Assembly (NCBI GenBank): GCA_042569905.1
Contig: JBHPHA010000006.1
Location: 1-43,657, forward strand
Length of the DNA stretch: 43,657 nucleotides
DNA from: JBHPHA01 sp042569905
Lineage (GTDB): Bacteria; Patescibacteriota; Minisyncoccia; Moranbacterales; UBA9337
Reading direction: 5' to 3'
The position numbers and the translations under genes were made by a program. Positions 1 to 6,268 of this stretch are shown here, piece by piece. How positions within the stretch are numbered: position 1 is the stretch's first letter; every line of letters begins with the position of its first letter. The notes under the pieces are model-generated. The model worked only from the letters and a program-made list of their open reading frames with translations. It was not told where the DNA came from and searched no databases.

Positions 1-1
1 G

Positions 2-328
2 AGAGCTAATGCGATTTATCTGTGTATGGCTGGTAATGCGAGTACTTATGAACTGAAGGCGATGTATAAGAGGTTGGCGAAAGTTGAATTAGAGCACGCT
101 AGCATTGTGTGTAAGGTTATGAAAATTGATATGCCAGATAGTATGAAGGAATCCTGTAGTGAAGAGGATGTTGAGAATTTTAAGAGTACAATTGAGCTTG
201 AAGAACATGCCAGTGAGTTGTATCATCAATTTGCAAAGGATTCTACTGAGGAGTCCTTAAGGAAATTATTTGCAGCGTTGGCAATCGCAGAGGAAAAGCA
301 CATTAAATTGATTAAAAATTATCTATAA
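2..328 (+). CDS. Ferritin-like family protein, 5' end outside window
   Basis: The frame is open from base 2, upstream of the first ATG at 26, so the true start probably lies before the window. The protein is nearly all helical. It has two helix segments carrying acidic/His residues of ferritin-like type: ELEHAS around residue 22 and LEEHASELYHQF, then AIAEEKHIK near the end, counting from the ATG at 26. ExxH pairs in paired helices are typical of rubrerythrin/ferritin-like diiron proteins, which handle iron or peroxide in the cytoplasm. A metal-transporter gene starts 6 bases after its stop, which fits a metal-related pair. The family call is fair; the exact function is not known. Confidence 0.7.
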   Translation, partial: RANAIYLCMAGNASTYELKAMYKRLAKVELEHASIVCKVMKIDMPDSMKESCSEEDVENFKSTIELEEHASELYHQFAKDSTEESLRKLFAALAIAEEKHIKLIKNYL

Positions 329-334
329 TTTAAT

Positions 335-1072
335 ATGGAATGGTTGTATACGTTAGTTAGCGTTTTATTGATTAGTGCTGTTTCTATGACTGGTGCGATT
401 GTTTTATTTTTAAATAAAGAGCGATTAAATAAGCTGCTTATCTATTTAGTTAGTCTTGCTGCTGGAACACTTCTGGGTGCGGCATTTTTTCACCTTATTC
501 CTGAAACATTAGGTGATGAAGGGGTGGATGCGCTGGTCTTTGTTCTCATTGGTATTTTATTATTTTTTGTTTTGGAGAAAATTATTCGATGGAGACATTG
601 TCATGATGTTACTTGTGATGGGCACTCACATGCATTTTCTTATGTGATGATTGTGGGTGATGCAGTTCATAATTTTATTGATGGAGCCTTAATTGCTGCT
701 GCTTTCATGGTAGATTTTTCTCTAGGAATAGCCACTTCTTTAGCTGTTATCGTACATGAAATACCACAAGAGATTGGTGATTTTGGAGCATTAATTTATG
801 CTGGTTTTTCAAAAAAGAAAGCGCTTATCTTTAACTTGATTTCATCTTTAACTGCTTTTGTTGGAGCGATTATTGTTTTGATTGTAGGTCGTAGTTTTCT
901 GGACACTGTTCACTATGTGATCCCACTTGCGGCGGGAGGATTCATTTACATTGCTGCAGTGGATCTTTTGCCAGAGATGCATAAGGAGAATAAGGTGAAA
1001 AAATCAATTGGTCAATTACTTTTCATATTAATCGGAATTGGGATTATGTGGGGAATGACTTTGTTTGAGTAG
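335..1072 (+). CDS. ZIP family divalent metal transporter
   Basis: This 245-residue inner-membrane protein has about seven to eight hydrophobic segments. Family motifs are visible: HLIPE in an early helix, a His-rich loop (RHCHDVTCDGHSH), HNFIDG in the fourth helix and HEIPQEIGD in the fifth. These His/Asp/Glu residues form the metal path in ZIP (ZupT/ZIP-like) transporters, which bring zinc, iron or manganese into the cytoplasm. The start follows an AT-rich stretch with no Shine-Dalgarno motif, as in most core genes here. It is probably cotranscribed with the ferritin-like gene 6 bases upstream. The ion it carries cannot be read from the sequence. Confidence 0.9.
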   Translation: MEWLYTLVSVLLISAVSMTGAIVLFLNKERLNKLLIYLVSLAAGTLLGAAFFHLIPETLGDEGVDALVFVLIGILLFFVLEKIIRWRHCHDVTCDGHSHAFSYVMIVGDAVHNFIDGALIAAAFMVDFSLGIATSLAVIVHEIPQEIGDFGALIYAGFSKKKALIFNLISSLTAFVGAIIVLIVGRSFLDTVHYVIPLAAGGFIYIAAVDLLPEMHKENKVKKSIGQLLFILIGIGIMWGMTLFE

Positions 1073-1091
1073 CTGCTTTTTTGAAAATAAA

Positions 1092-1138
1092 AAAACCGAA
1101 AGCGCGGGGCGTGACCCGGTTTCGGTTTGAGTTTTTTT
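1092..1138. terminator. Bidirectional intrinsic terminator
   Basis: A 9-bp stem AAACCGAAA / TTTCGGTTT (1093-1101 with 1120-1128) encloses a GC-rich loop. It is followed by a T-run on the plus strand, and it has a T-run on the minus strand too. It can therefore serve both the ZIP gene and the convergent gene at 1238-1822. Confidence 0.85.
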
Positions 1139-1237
1139 GATTTAATTTCCTCTAGTTTTTACACAAGGGTGAATTTTTGGGAGCTTCAATATTGAATTTC
1201 TCCATTGCTCCATACAGAAACATCCGCAAGTCTCTTT

Positions 1238-1822
1238 TTAGAGGGCTCGTGTTTGTTTGAGAATATTCTCGAGCAGGCAGTTTACTTCTTCTGAGTAAGT
1301 ATCGCTGTTTGCCCAGGTGACCTCATTAATGAGAGCGGGCTGAGCTACTTGTTTAATATATCTTTTTAGTAGCAAGGGAGATCTGTTTGTTGATATCGTC
1401 TTATTTTTATAAGTGAATCTGAGGAATTGGAGGATCTTTCGGATATCTGGATCGTTAATGTATCCAATATTAAATTCGATTTCACGAGGAATTTGATCCT
1501 CGCACTTTTTTCGGAAAGCCTTGAGGCCATTAAGGATGTTTCGTGCCCAGGGCACAAACCATTCAAATTGATCAGGGGTGGCTATTTGCTGTTCATTGAT
1601 AATCCCCATGAAATATTCATCAATGAGGTCAAGGACTGCCCTGAGCTCGTCTTCTGTACCCCAGACGTAAAGGTTGTTCATGAACCCACTTGCAGGACAC
1701 CCGGTGTAGTTTTCATGTCCAAGCGTATCTCGGATCACATCATAAGCTACCATTACAACATTCCCCTCAGGGGAATGTTGCGGACAAGACGCATTGATTC
1801 TCAGGATTTGTTTTTTTGCCAT
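1238..1822 (-). CDS. Hypothetical protein, Shine-Dalgarno-led orphan
   Basis: This 194-residue protein matches no family I recognise. It begins MAKKQILRINASCPQHSPEG, has no membrane segment or signal peptide, and carries scattered Cys residues (positions 13, 42 and later). The ATG at 1822 is preceded by AGAGGA at a good distance, so the start is firm. It has its own promoter (TTGACA, 17 bases, TAATAT) in the intergenic space shared with prfB and shares the terminator near 1092-1138. The gene is a self-contained unit with slightly more GC-rich codons than its neighbours. Strong Shine-Dalgarno signals are absent from the surrounding core genes, which suggests a different origin or high expression. 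Confidence 0.75.
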   Translation of the reverse strand: MAKKQILRINASCPQHSPEGNVVMVAYDVIRDTLGHENYTGCPASGFMNNLYVWGTEDELRAVLDLIDEYFMGIINEQQIATPDQFEWFVPWARNILNGLKAFRKKCEDQIPREIEFNIGYINDPDIRKILQFLRFTYKNKTISTNRSPLLLKRYIKQVAQPALINEVTWANSDTYSEEVNCLLENILKQTRAL

Positions 1823-1885
1823 GGTGTTTCCTCTAGTTTCTGTTTATAATATATGTAGTTGTTAAGTAAACTAAGTATTCTTTTA

Positions 1886-1914
1886 ATATTAGCATAAAAT
1901 AAAGAAAATGTCAA
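1886..1914 (-). promoter_or_regulatory. Sigma-70 promoter for the 1238-1822 gene
   Basis: On the minus strand: -35 TTGACA (1909-1914), a 17-base spacer ending TATGC, and -10 TAATAT (1886-1891), giving an extended -10. The -35 box overlaps the prfB start codon at 1908-1910, so the two genes may interfere with each other. Confidence 0.75.
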
Positions 1915-3006
1915 GAGCGATTGATCAAAAACTGAATGAGATAAAAAGTAAAATCCCACTGTTGTGGGACCGTCTTTGATGTTGAAAAAAAGAAAATTAA
2001 AATAAAAGAATTGGATGCCGAGTCTCAGGTTGAGGGTTTTTGGGATAATAGTGAAAAAGCTGGAGGAGTAATGAAAAGATTGGAGAATCTGAAAGAGGAG
2101 GTTGAAAATATGAAGAAGTTGGAGCAATGGGTGGAGTACCTCTTTGAATTCAAGGAAACAGTTCATTCTCCTGAAGAGGAAAAGGAGTTGAATACTGAAG
2201 TTGAAAAATTGGATAAAGAAATTGAGGAGCTTGAATTCAAGACTCTTTTGAGCGGAGAGTATGATCAGAATGACGTGATTGTGACAATTAATTCTGGAGC
2301 TGGAGGAGTGGATGCTCAAGATTGGGCTGAAATGTTGATGCGAATGTATTTTCGCTGGGCAGAGAAAAATGATTTTTCTGTGAGTGTGATTGATGAATCT
2401 CGAGGGCAAGAAGCGGGGATTAAGAGTGTTACTTTTGAAATGAAAGGTTCTTATGCCTATGGTTATCTTCGAGGTGAGGCGGGTGTACATCGTCTTGTGA
2501 GATTGTCTCCGTTTAATTCAGACAACCTAAGGCAGACCTCTTTTGCATCTATGGAAGTTATGCCTGTTATTGATGGGATTAAGGAGGTTGAGATTGATGA
2601 GTCAGATTTAAGGATTGATACTTTTCGTTCATCTGGAGCAGGTGGACAAAGTGTGAACACGACAGACAGTGCTGTTCGAATTACTCATCTTCCAACAGAA
2701 ACGGTAGCGAGTTGCCAGACTGAAAGGTCTCAGCTTCAAAACAGGGAGCGAGCAATGAAGATTTTGATGGCGAAGTTGCATCAAAAATATCTCAAAAAAA
2801 AGGAAGAGGAGAAGCATAAATTGAGGGGTGAACACCAGAGTGCAGAGTGGGGGAGTCAAATCCGCTCTTACGTACTTCATCCATATAAGATGGTAAAAGA
2901 TCATCGAACTAAGTATGAAGAAAAAGATGCTCAAAAGGTGTTGGAGGGTGAAATTGATGGTTTCATTGAGGCTGAACTTGCATTTTTTGCAGAGAAGGAT
3001 AAATAG
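1908..3006 (+). CDS. prfB: Peptide chain release factor 2, with programmed +1 frameshift
   Basis: RF2 releases the finished peptide at UGA and UAA codons on the ribosome. The gene is read in two frames. From ATG 1908, 23 codons run to CTT TGA at 1974-1979. A +1 shift then continues at GAT 1978 through to TAG 3004-3006, giving 365 residues, the usual RF2 length. The second frame holds the RF2 codon-recognition tripeptide SPF and the catalytic GGQ motif (SGAGGQ). The residues just after the shift (DVEKKKIKIKELDAE) match the normal RF2 N-terminal helix, so the upstream part is real. The neighbours ftsE and ftsX follow prfB in many bacteria. Certainty is high. Confidence 0.95.
1964..1980 (+). promoter_or_regulatory. 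prfB: prfB +1 frameshift site
   Basis: The slippery CTT plus stop TGA lies at 1974-1979, followed by T. At the spacing where the classical internal Shine-Dalgarno AGGGGG sits, this gene has only the weaker TGGGAC. Low RF2 would slow termination at UGA and favour the shift, giving autoregulation as in other bacteria. Confidence 0.85.
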
Positions 3007-3008
3007 AG

Positions 3009-3042
3009 AAAAAGGAATCCGTTTTTAAGTGGATTCCTTTTT
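3009..3042 (+). terminator. Intrinsic terminator after prfB
   Basis: AAAGGAATCC (3011-3020) pairs with GGATTCCTTT (3031-3040) across a 10-base loop, ending in a T-run. Confidence 0.85.
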
Positions 3043-3142
3043 AGTTGAAGTTATATGTTGCAAATATCAGTCCATTTGTCAATACAATGATATGATACTA
3101 TAATAATAGAGTGGTGAATAATAAATTATTTCTTTTTATATA

Positions 3143-3853
3143 ATGAAAATGGGTAAGGAAACTGTTGATCCAGTAATAAGATTCGATAAAGTTTTTAAGG
3201 TTTATTCTGGTGATTATGTTGCACTGGAAGACGTTAATTTTGATATTTTTCCAGGAGATTTTGTTTCTCTGATTGGACATAGCGGTGCTGGAAAATCAAC
3301 TTTATTAAAAATGATTTATGCTGAGGAAAAACCAGATGAAGGAGTTGTACTTTTTAATGGTGATGATATTTCTCAATTAAAGAGAAAATTTGTTCCATAT
3401 TATCGAAGAAATATTGGAACTGTTTTTCAGGAGTTTCGCCTACTTCCTCATAAAACTGTTTTTGAAAATATAGCGTATGCTTTAGAGGTGATTGGTAAAA
3501 CTAATGAGGAAATTGAAACTGATATTCCTGAGATTTTGAATCTCGTGAGCTTGACTGAGCATGCTAATAAGTACCCAGAGCAGCTTAGTGGTGGTGAGCA
3601 ACAAAGAGTTTCTTTAGCGAGGGCTTTAGTTCATAATCCACTTATTGTAGTAGCGGATGAGCCTACTGGTAACCTTGACCCTGATTCTAGTCTTGAAATT
3701 ATGGATTTATTAACAAAGATAAATGATATGGGAACTACTATTATACTTGCAACGCATGATAAGGATATTGTGGATAAAGTTGGTCGAAGAGTAGTTGTTC
3801 TTGAAAAAGGAAAACTTGTTCGAGATGACGCTAATGGTAAGTATAAAAAATAG
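3143..3853 (+). CDS. ftsE: Cell division ATP-binding protein FtsE
   Basis: FtsE is the ATPase of the FtsEX complex, which controls cell-wall hydrolysis at the septum. The 236 residues show a full ABC cassette: Walker A GHSGAGKST at 45-53, signature LSGGEQQ, Walker B VVADEPTGNLD and the H-loop ATHD. A Q-loop is present in GTVFQEFRLLPHKT. The start at 3143 is the first of two close in-frame ATGs (the other is 3149); neither has a Shine-Dalgarno motif. ftsX begins 23 bases after the stop, so the two form one operon. The length is typical for the family. Confidence 0.95.
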   Translation: MKMGKETVDPVIRFDKVFKVYSGDYVALEDVNFDIFPGDFVSLIGHSGAGKSTLLKMIYAEEKPDEGVVLFNGDDISQLKRKFVPYYRRNIGTVFQEFRLLPHKTVFENIAYALEVIGKTNEEIETDIPEILNLVSLTEHANKYPEQLSGGEQQRVSLARALVHNPLIVVADEPTGNLDPDSSLEIMDLLTKINDMGTTIILATHDKDIVDKVGRRVVVLEKGKLVRDDANGKYKK

Positions 3854-3876
3854 AAAAACAAAAAATTGATAATATT

Positions 3877-4788
3877 ATGAAATTACTAAAACTTTATAGG
3901 GCTCTAAATGATGGAGTGAGGGTATTTTTTAGAAATAAGTGGCTAACTGTTGCTACTATTTCAATTTTAACATTTTCATTATATGTGGTAAGCATCACTC
4001 TTCTAGTGGGACTAACAGGGAAGACAATGATTGCAAGTGTGCGAGATAGTATCGATATTAATGTTTATTTTAATCCAGGAACCACTGAGGATGAGATAAC
4101 TTCAATAAAGGAAATTGTTGTTAAAACAGAGGAGGTTGATTCTGTGGATTATGTTTCAAATGATGATGCTTTGAAGGAATTCTTGATTGACACTGAAAAT
4201 GATCCAATAATATCACAAGCTATTGAAGAAATAGGAGAAAATCCACTGTTATCGTATCTAGTTATTCATTCCAATGATCCAGGGAATTATAATGTGATTA
4301 GTTTAGCAATAGAAAACTCAGGTTTTGCAGATAAGGTTAGTCATACTAATTTTAATAAAAATAAGGATAAAATTGAAAAGCTTAGTGATATAGTAAATGT
4401 TTTTGAAAAAATTGGATTCACTGTGGGTGTTGTGTTGATGTTTGTTGCGGTTTTGATAACTTTCAATACTATTAGGTTAAATATGTATTCCAGAAAGAAT
4501 GAATTCGAAGTAATGCGATTAGTGGGAGCTTCTAATGCTTATGTGCAGATTCCAACTGTTTTTGAGGGTGTTTTGTATGGATTCTTTTCTTCGATGTTTG
4601 CAGTTATTTTAGTTTTCTTAAGTGCTAAGTCAGTAGCTCCGTTGTTTGAGGGGGTTATGTCTCAAAGTGATATCACTTCTTTTTATTGGAAATATTTCTG
4701 GCTAATTCTTGTAGGGGTGATGATTTTTGGGATTCTGATAGGGGTTTTTAGTAGTTTAATTGCGATTAGAAGATATCTTAAGATTTAG
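3877..4788 (+). CDS. ftsX: Cell division permease-like protein FtsX
   Basis: FtsX is the membrane partner of FtsE. The 303 residues begin with a short cytoplasmic part and a first helix (about 22-45). A large extracellular loop of about 130 residues follows, then three helices in the C-terminal half (about 180-200, 230-255, 270-295). This 1+3 layout is typical of FtsX. The cytoplasmic segment NEFEVMRLVGASNAYVQIP is the FtsX signature region that contacts FtsE. It is translated from an ATG with AT-rich upstream sequence, directly after ftsE. Confidence 0.95.
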   Translation: MKLLKLYRALNDGVRVFFRNKWLTVATISILTFSLYVVSITLLVGLTGKTMIASVRDSIDINVYFNPGTTEDEITSIKEIVVKTEEVDSVDYVSNDDALKEFLIDTENDPIISQAIEEIGENPLLSYLVIHSNDPGNYNVISLAIENSGFADKVSHTNFNKNKDKIEKLSDIVNVFEKIGFTVGVVLMFVAVLITFNTIRLNMYSRKNEFEVMRLVGASNAYVQIPTVFEGVLYGFFSSMFAVILVFLSAKSVAPLFEGVMSQSDITSFYWKYFWLILVGVMIFGILIGVFSSLIAIRRYLKI

Positions 4789-4801
4789 ATAGAAAAAGCA
4801 C

Positions 4802-4830
4802 TTGACAAATTTTTCTAAGTATGCTAAGGT
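4802..4830 (+). promoter_or_regulatory. Promoter of the structured RNA locus
   Basis: -35 TTGACA (4802-4807), a 17-base spacer ending TATGC, and -10 TAAGGT (4825-4830) with an extended TGC. The layout closely matches the promoter of the 1238-1822 gene. Expected start of transcription is near 4837. Confidence 0.6.
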
Positions 4831-4924
4831 AAAATATCAACAGTTAAGAAAGTTTCGGATGCATTGTCATAGAAGTTCATTGATCAATTTAATATAACAT
4901 AAAGATTTGAAATTCATTTCGAAT

Positions 4925-4985
4925 GACAAAAAGTATGAAAGTAGGTTTTGAGAAAAGTCGAAGTTTACTTTTCATACTTTTTGTC
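4925..4985. repeat. Long hairpin near the 5' end of the structured RNA
   Basis: GACAAAAAGTATGAAA (4925-4940) is perfectly complementary to TTTCATACTTTTTGTC (4970-4985). The pairing extends by GTA/TAC past one bulged T. The loop is about 23 bases. There is no terminal T-run after it, so it is unlikely to be a terminator. Confidence 0.75.
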
Positions 4986-5073
4986 TCGGGATTGACTGTA
5001 TCCAAAGTGGAGCGACCGGGTCCCATGGCAAAGCATCACCTCGCTGATGGCGGGGCATAGATAAGGAGAAAAT

Positions 5074-5115
5074 ATGAAAATACTGATGTTGCCCTGGCTT
5101 TTAAAGCCAAACTAG
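5074..5115 (+). CDS. Micro-ORF 1, peptide MKILMLPWLLKPN
   Basis: A 13-codon frame starts at ATG 5074, with AAGGAG (5063-5068) 5 bases upstream, and ends in TAG. The product is hydrophobic with a Pro-Trp-Leu-Leu-Lys-Pro core. The last codons also form a hairpin: TGGCTT pairs with AAGCCA. A second micro-ORF 160 bases downstream encodes the same core. The peptide could be a leader or arrest peptide, a signal or a small toxin; nothing in the sequence decides. It may also be accidental inside a structured RNA, but the good ribosome-binding site and the paired motif argue for translation. Confidence 0.45.
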   Translation: MKILMLPWLLKPN

Positions 5116-5276
5116 CTTTGTGGGAGACCTCTTAAGCGAGCTCTCTCGAGACTATGGGTCACACTTAAGTACAACTCGCACAATACGCGATGTGCTTGGT
5201 GTGGCAAACCCTGGAAATCCAACCTGCCCGTTATGAAGGTAAGATGTTGAAATTTTGCAAGTAAGAGGAAATATTA

Positions 5277-5330
5277 ATGATGCTTAATCGCATTCCCGTG
5301 TTGCTCCCCTGGTTATTGAGACCAGGTTAG
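5277..5330 (+). CDS. Micro-ORF 2, peptide MMLNRIPVLLPWLLRPG
   Basis: A 17-codon frame from ATG 5277 (or 5280), with AGAGG at 5264-5268, ends in TAG. Its end, LLPWLLRPG, mirrors LMLPWLLKPN of micro-ORF 1 (L-P-W-L-L-basic-P, then one residue and stop). The codons differ while the peptide is kept: CTT TTA AAG versus TTA TTG AGA. A hairpin is again formed by the same codons (CCTGGT with ACCAGG), so both peptide and RNA shape appear to be kept. The function is unknown. Confidence 0.45.
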   Translation: MMLNRIPVLLPWLLRPG

Positions 5331-5718
5331 TTACTTTAGATGTTATTTGGTGGACCCGTCCCAGCTATCGAAAATTGCTGTAAAAAGAGTCAACTTGCCA
5401 ATTGGCCGTCGTCGCAGTGTTATCTGCACGTTATGATGCCCTGGCTAGAAGTGATGACTCGTATTTGCTGTCGCACCTCCGGGAAAAAGACTTAGTCCTG
5501 GACATTTCCAAAGGCTTTCATGAAAGTTTACAGGATGCTCATTTGTTGCTTTGTTTTAGAAAAATTGTGCAACCCAAAAATGAGTCGGAGAGACCATGAG
5601 TCTTCCGGATTTCATCCATGAGAAAAGCCAAGTGAATTTGCCATTATGATATCGCGACGCTATCACCGTACCGGCCAATTTTCCGGGACGGGCACCAATT
5701 CTATATGTTATGTTACCA

Positions 5719-5757
5719 AGGGCCCTTGAAGTAGAATCTTTAAGGGCCCTATTTTTT
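5719..5757 (+). terminator. Strong intrinsic terminator of the structured RNA locus
   Basis: AGGGCCCTTGAAG (5719-5731) pairs with CTTTAAGGGCCCT (5738-5750), 13 bp with one G-T pair, followed by ATTTTTT. Confidence 0.9.
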
Positions 5758-5799
5758 ATTTACAAAAAAGTAAAATTTTGTTAAGATAGGTATTGTAAA

Positions 5800-5871
5800 T
5801 GGGTCGTGGCCAAGCGGTAAGGCACCCCGATTTTGATCGGGGCATTCGGGAGTTCGAATCTCTCATTGATT
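5800..5871 (+). pseudogene. Defective tRNA-Gln(UUG)-like copy 1
   Basis: The acceptor 5' strand (TGGGTCG), D-arm, anticodon arm and T-arm are all recognisable as tRNA-Gln with anticodon TTG. Two parts are wrong. The bases after the T-arm are ATTGATT instead of CGACCCA, so no acceptor stem can form. The anticodon arm CCCCGATTTTGATCGGGG has 18 rather than 17 bases, giving an 8-base loop (or a 6-bp stem with a 6-base loop). It is identical to copy 2 for 100 bases. It is most likely a non-functional duplicate. Confidence 0.7.
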
Positions 5872-6000
5872 GAAACAGTTAGTATATTAGTTAGAATATT
5901 GGGTCGTGGCCAAGCGGTAAGGCACCCCGATTTTGATCGGGGCATTCGGGAGTTCGAATCTCTCATTGATTGAAACAGTTAGTATATTAGTTAGAATATT
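5801..6000 (+). repeat. Two exact tandem 100-base units
   Basis: Unit 5801-5900 equals unit 5901-6000. The intact tRNA-Gln starts at the same phase (6001, plus T6000), so three tRNA-like bodies are spaced exactly 100 bases apart. Each defective unit ends with the same 36-base AT-rich spacer. Confidence 0.9.
5900..5971 (+). pseudogene. Defective tRNA-Gln(UUG)-like copy 2
   Basis: This is the second copy with the same missing acceptor 3' strand and the same 18-base anticodon arm as copy 1. The 100-base unit 5901-6000 matches 5801-5900 without a difference, so the duplication is recent, kept identical, or an assembly effect. Confidence 0.7.
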
Positions 6001-6071
6001 GGGTCGTGGCCAAGCGGTAAGGCATCAGGTTCTGGTCCTGACATTCGGGAGTTCGAATCTCTCCGACCCAA
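6000..6071 (+). tRNA. tRNA-Gln (CUG)
   Basis: This is a full cloverleaf. The acceptor pairs TGGGTCG with CGACCCA. The D-arm is GCCAAGCGGTAAGGC. The anticodon arm is TCAGG-TTCTGGT-CCTGA with anticodon CTG, and the T-arm carries TTCGAAT. The CCA end is not encoded (ACA follows). It shares its 5' third with the two defective copies upstream. Confidence 0.9.
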
Positions 6072-6083
6072 CAGGGAGTGTGT

Positions 6084-6233
6084 GATTTTGAATTGTATTT
6101 TTTAAAATAAAGATTCGACTTTTATAATTTTAATACTAACAAGATTTGTGTGATTTTTTAGTTTTGAAGTGGTTGATTTAACTGGGCATAGCAGAGTCTC
6201 AGGGATTTATTTTAAAAAATACAATTCAAAATC
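6084..6233. repeat. 28-bp perfect inverted repeat flanking 94 bases
   Basis: GATTTTGAATTGTATTTTTT... (6084-6111) is the exact reverse complement of 6206-6233. The inner 94 bases show no frame. The arrangement resembles a small MITE-like element or a very large hairpin between tRNA-Gln and the glycosyltransferase gene. No clear target-site duplication is seen. Confidence 0.8.
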
Positions 6234-6268
6234 TTTAAAAAAAGAAGAAATAATGAATAAAAACAAAA

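Larger units (their letters stand above)
4838..5757 (+). ncRNA. Candidate large structured RNA (about 0.9 kb), novel or unassigned
   Basis: The stretch between ftsX and the tRNA-Gln array has no convincing long frame. It is visibly richer in GC than its surroundings and is bounded by a promoter and a strong terminator. Many helices can be read directly. A 16-bp stem pairs 4925-4940 with 4970-4985. A long-range helix pairs CCCGTCCC 5355-5362 with GGGACGGG 5685-5692 and continues, past a 2-base bulge, with TTGGTG 5347-5352 and CACCAA 5693-5698. CTCATTT-GTTGC 5538-5549 pairs with GCAAC / AAATGAG 5569-5584. CGGA-AGAC 5586-5594 pairs with GTCTTCCG 5600-5607. I do not see RNase P, tmRNA, SRP or 6S signatures. 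Size and position beside tRNAs recall the giant ornate RNAs (GOLLD, ROOL), but I cannot claim homology. Two micro-ORFs lie inside. Confidence 0.6.

Noticed and set aside
1427..1849. 140-residue plus-strand frame
   Set aside because: It is the antisense shadow of the 1238-1822 gene, which has promoter, Shine-Dalgarno and terminator.
1974..1979. UGA read as glycine (as in SR1 or Gracilibacteria)
   Set aside because: UGA is the stop in the prfB shift site and ends normal genes such as 34416-35546, so it is not recoded.
5498..5505. Antisense pairing of the 22715-22834 small RNA with CCTGGACA in the large RNA
   Set aside because: Only eight bases match, which is likely by chance in sequences of this length.
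5402..5599. 65-residue frame starting at TTG inside the structured RNA
   Set aside because: It has no ribosome-binding site, and its bases are taken up by strong helices (for example 5538-5584); the composition is not protein-like.
4838..5757. Known housekeeping RNAs (RNase P, tmRNA, SRP RNA)
   Set aside because: None of their conserved core sequences, such as GAGGAAAGTCC or a tRNA-like end with a tag frame, can be seen.
5801..6071. CRISPR array suggested by regular 100-base repeats and GATTGAAAC
   Set aside because: The repeated units are tRNA bodies, there are only two exact copies, and no spacers or cas genes are present.
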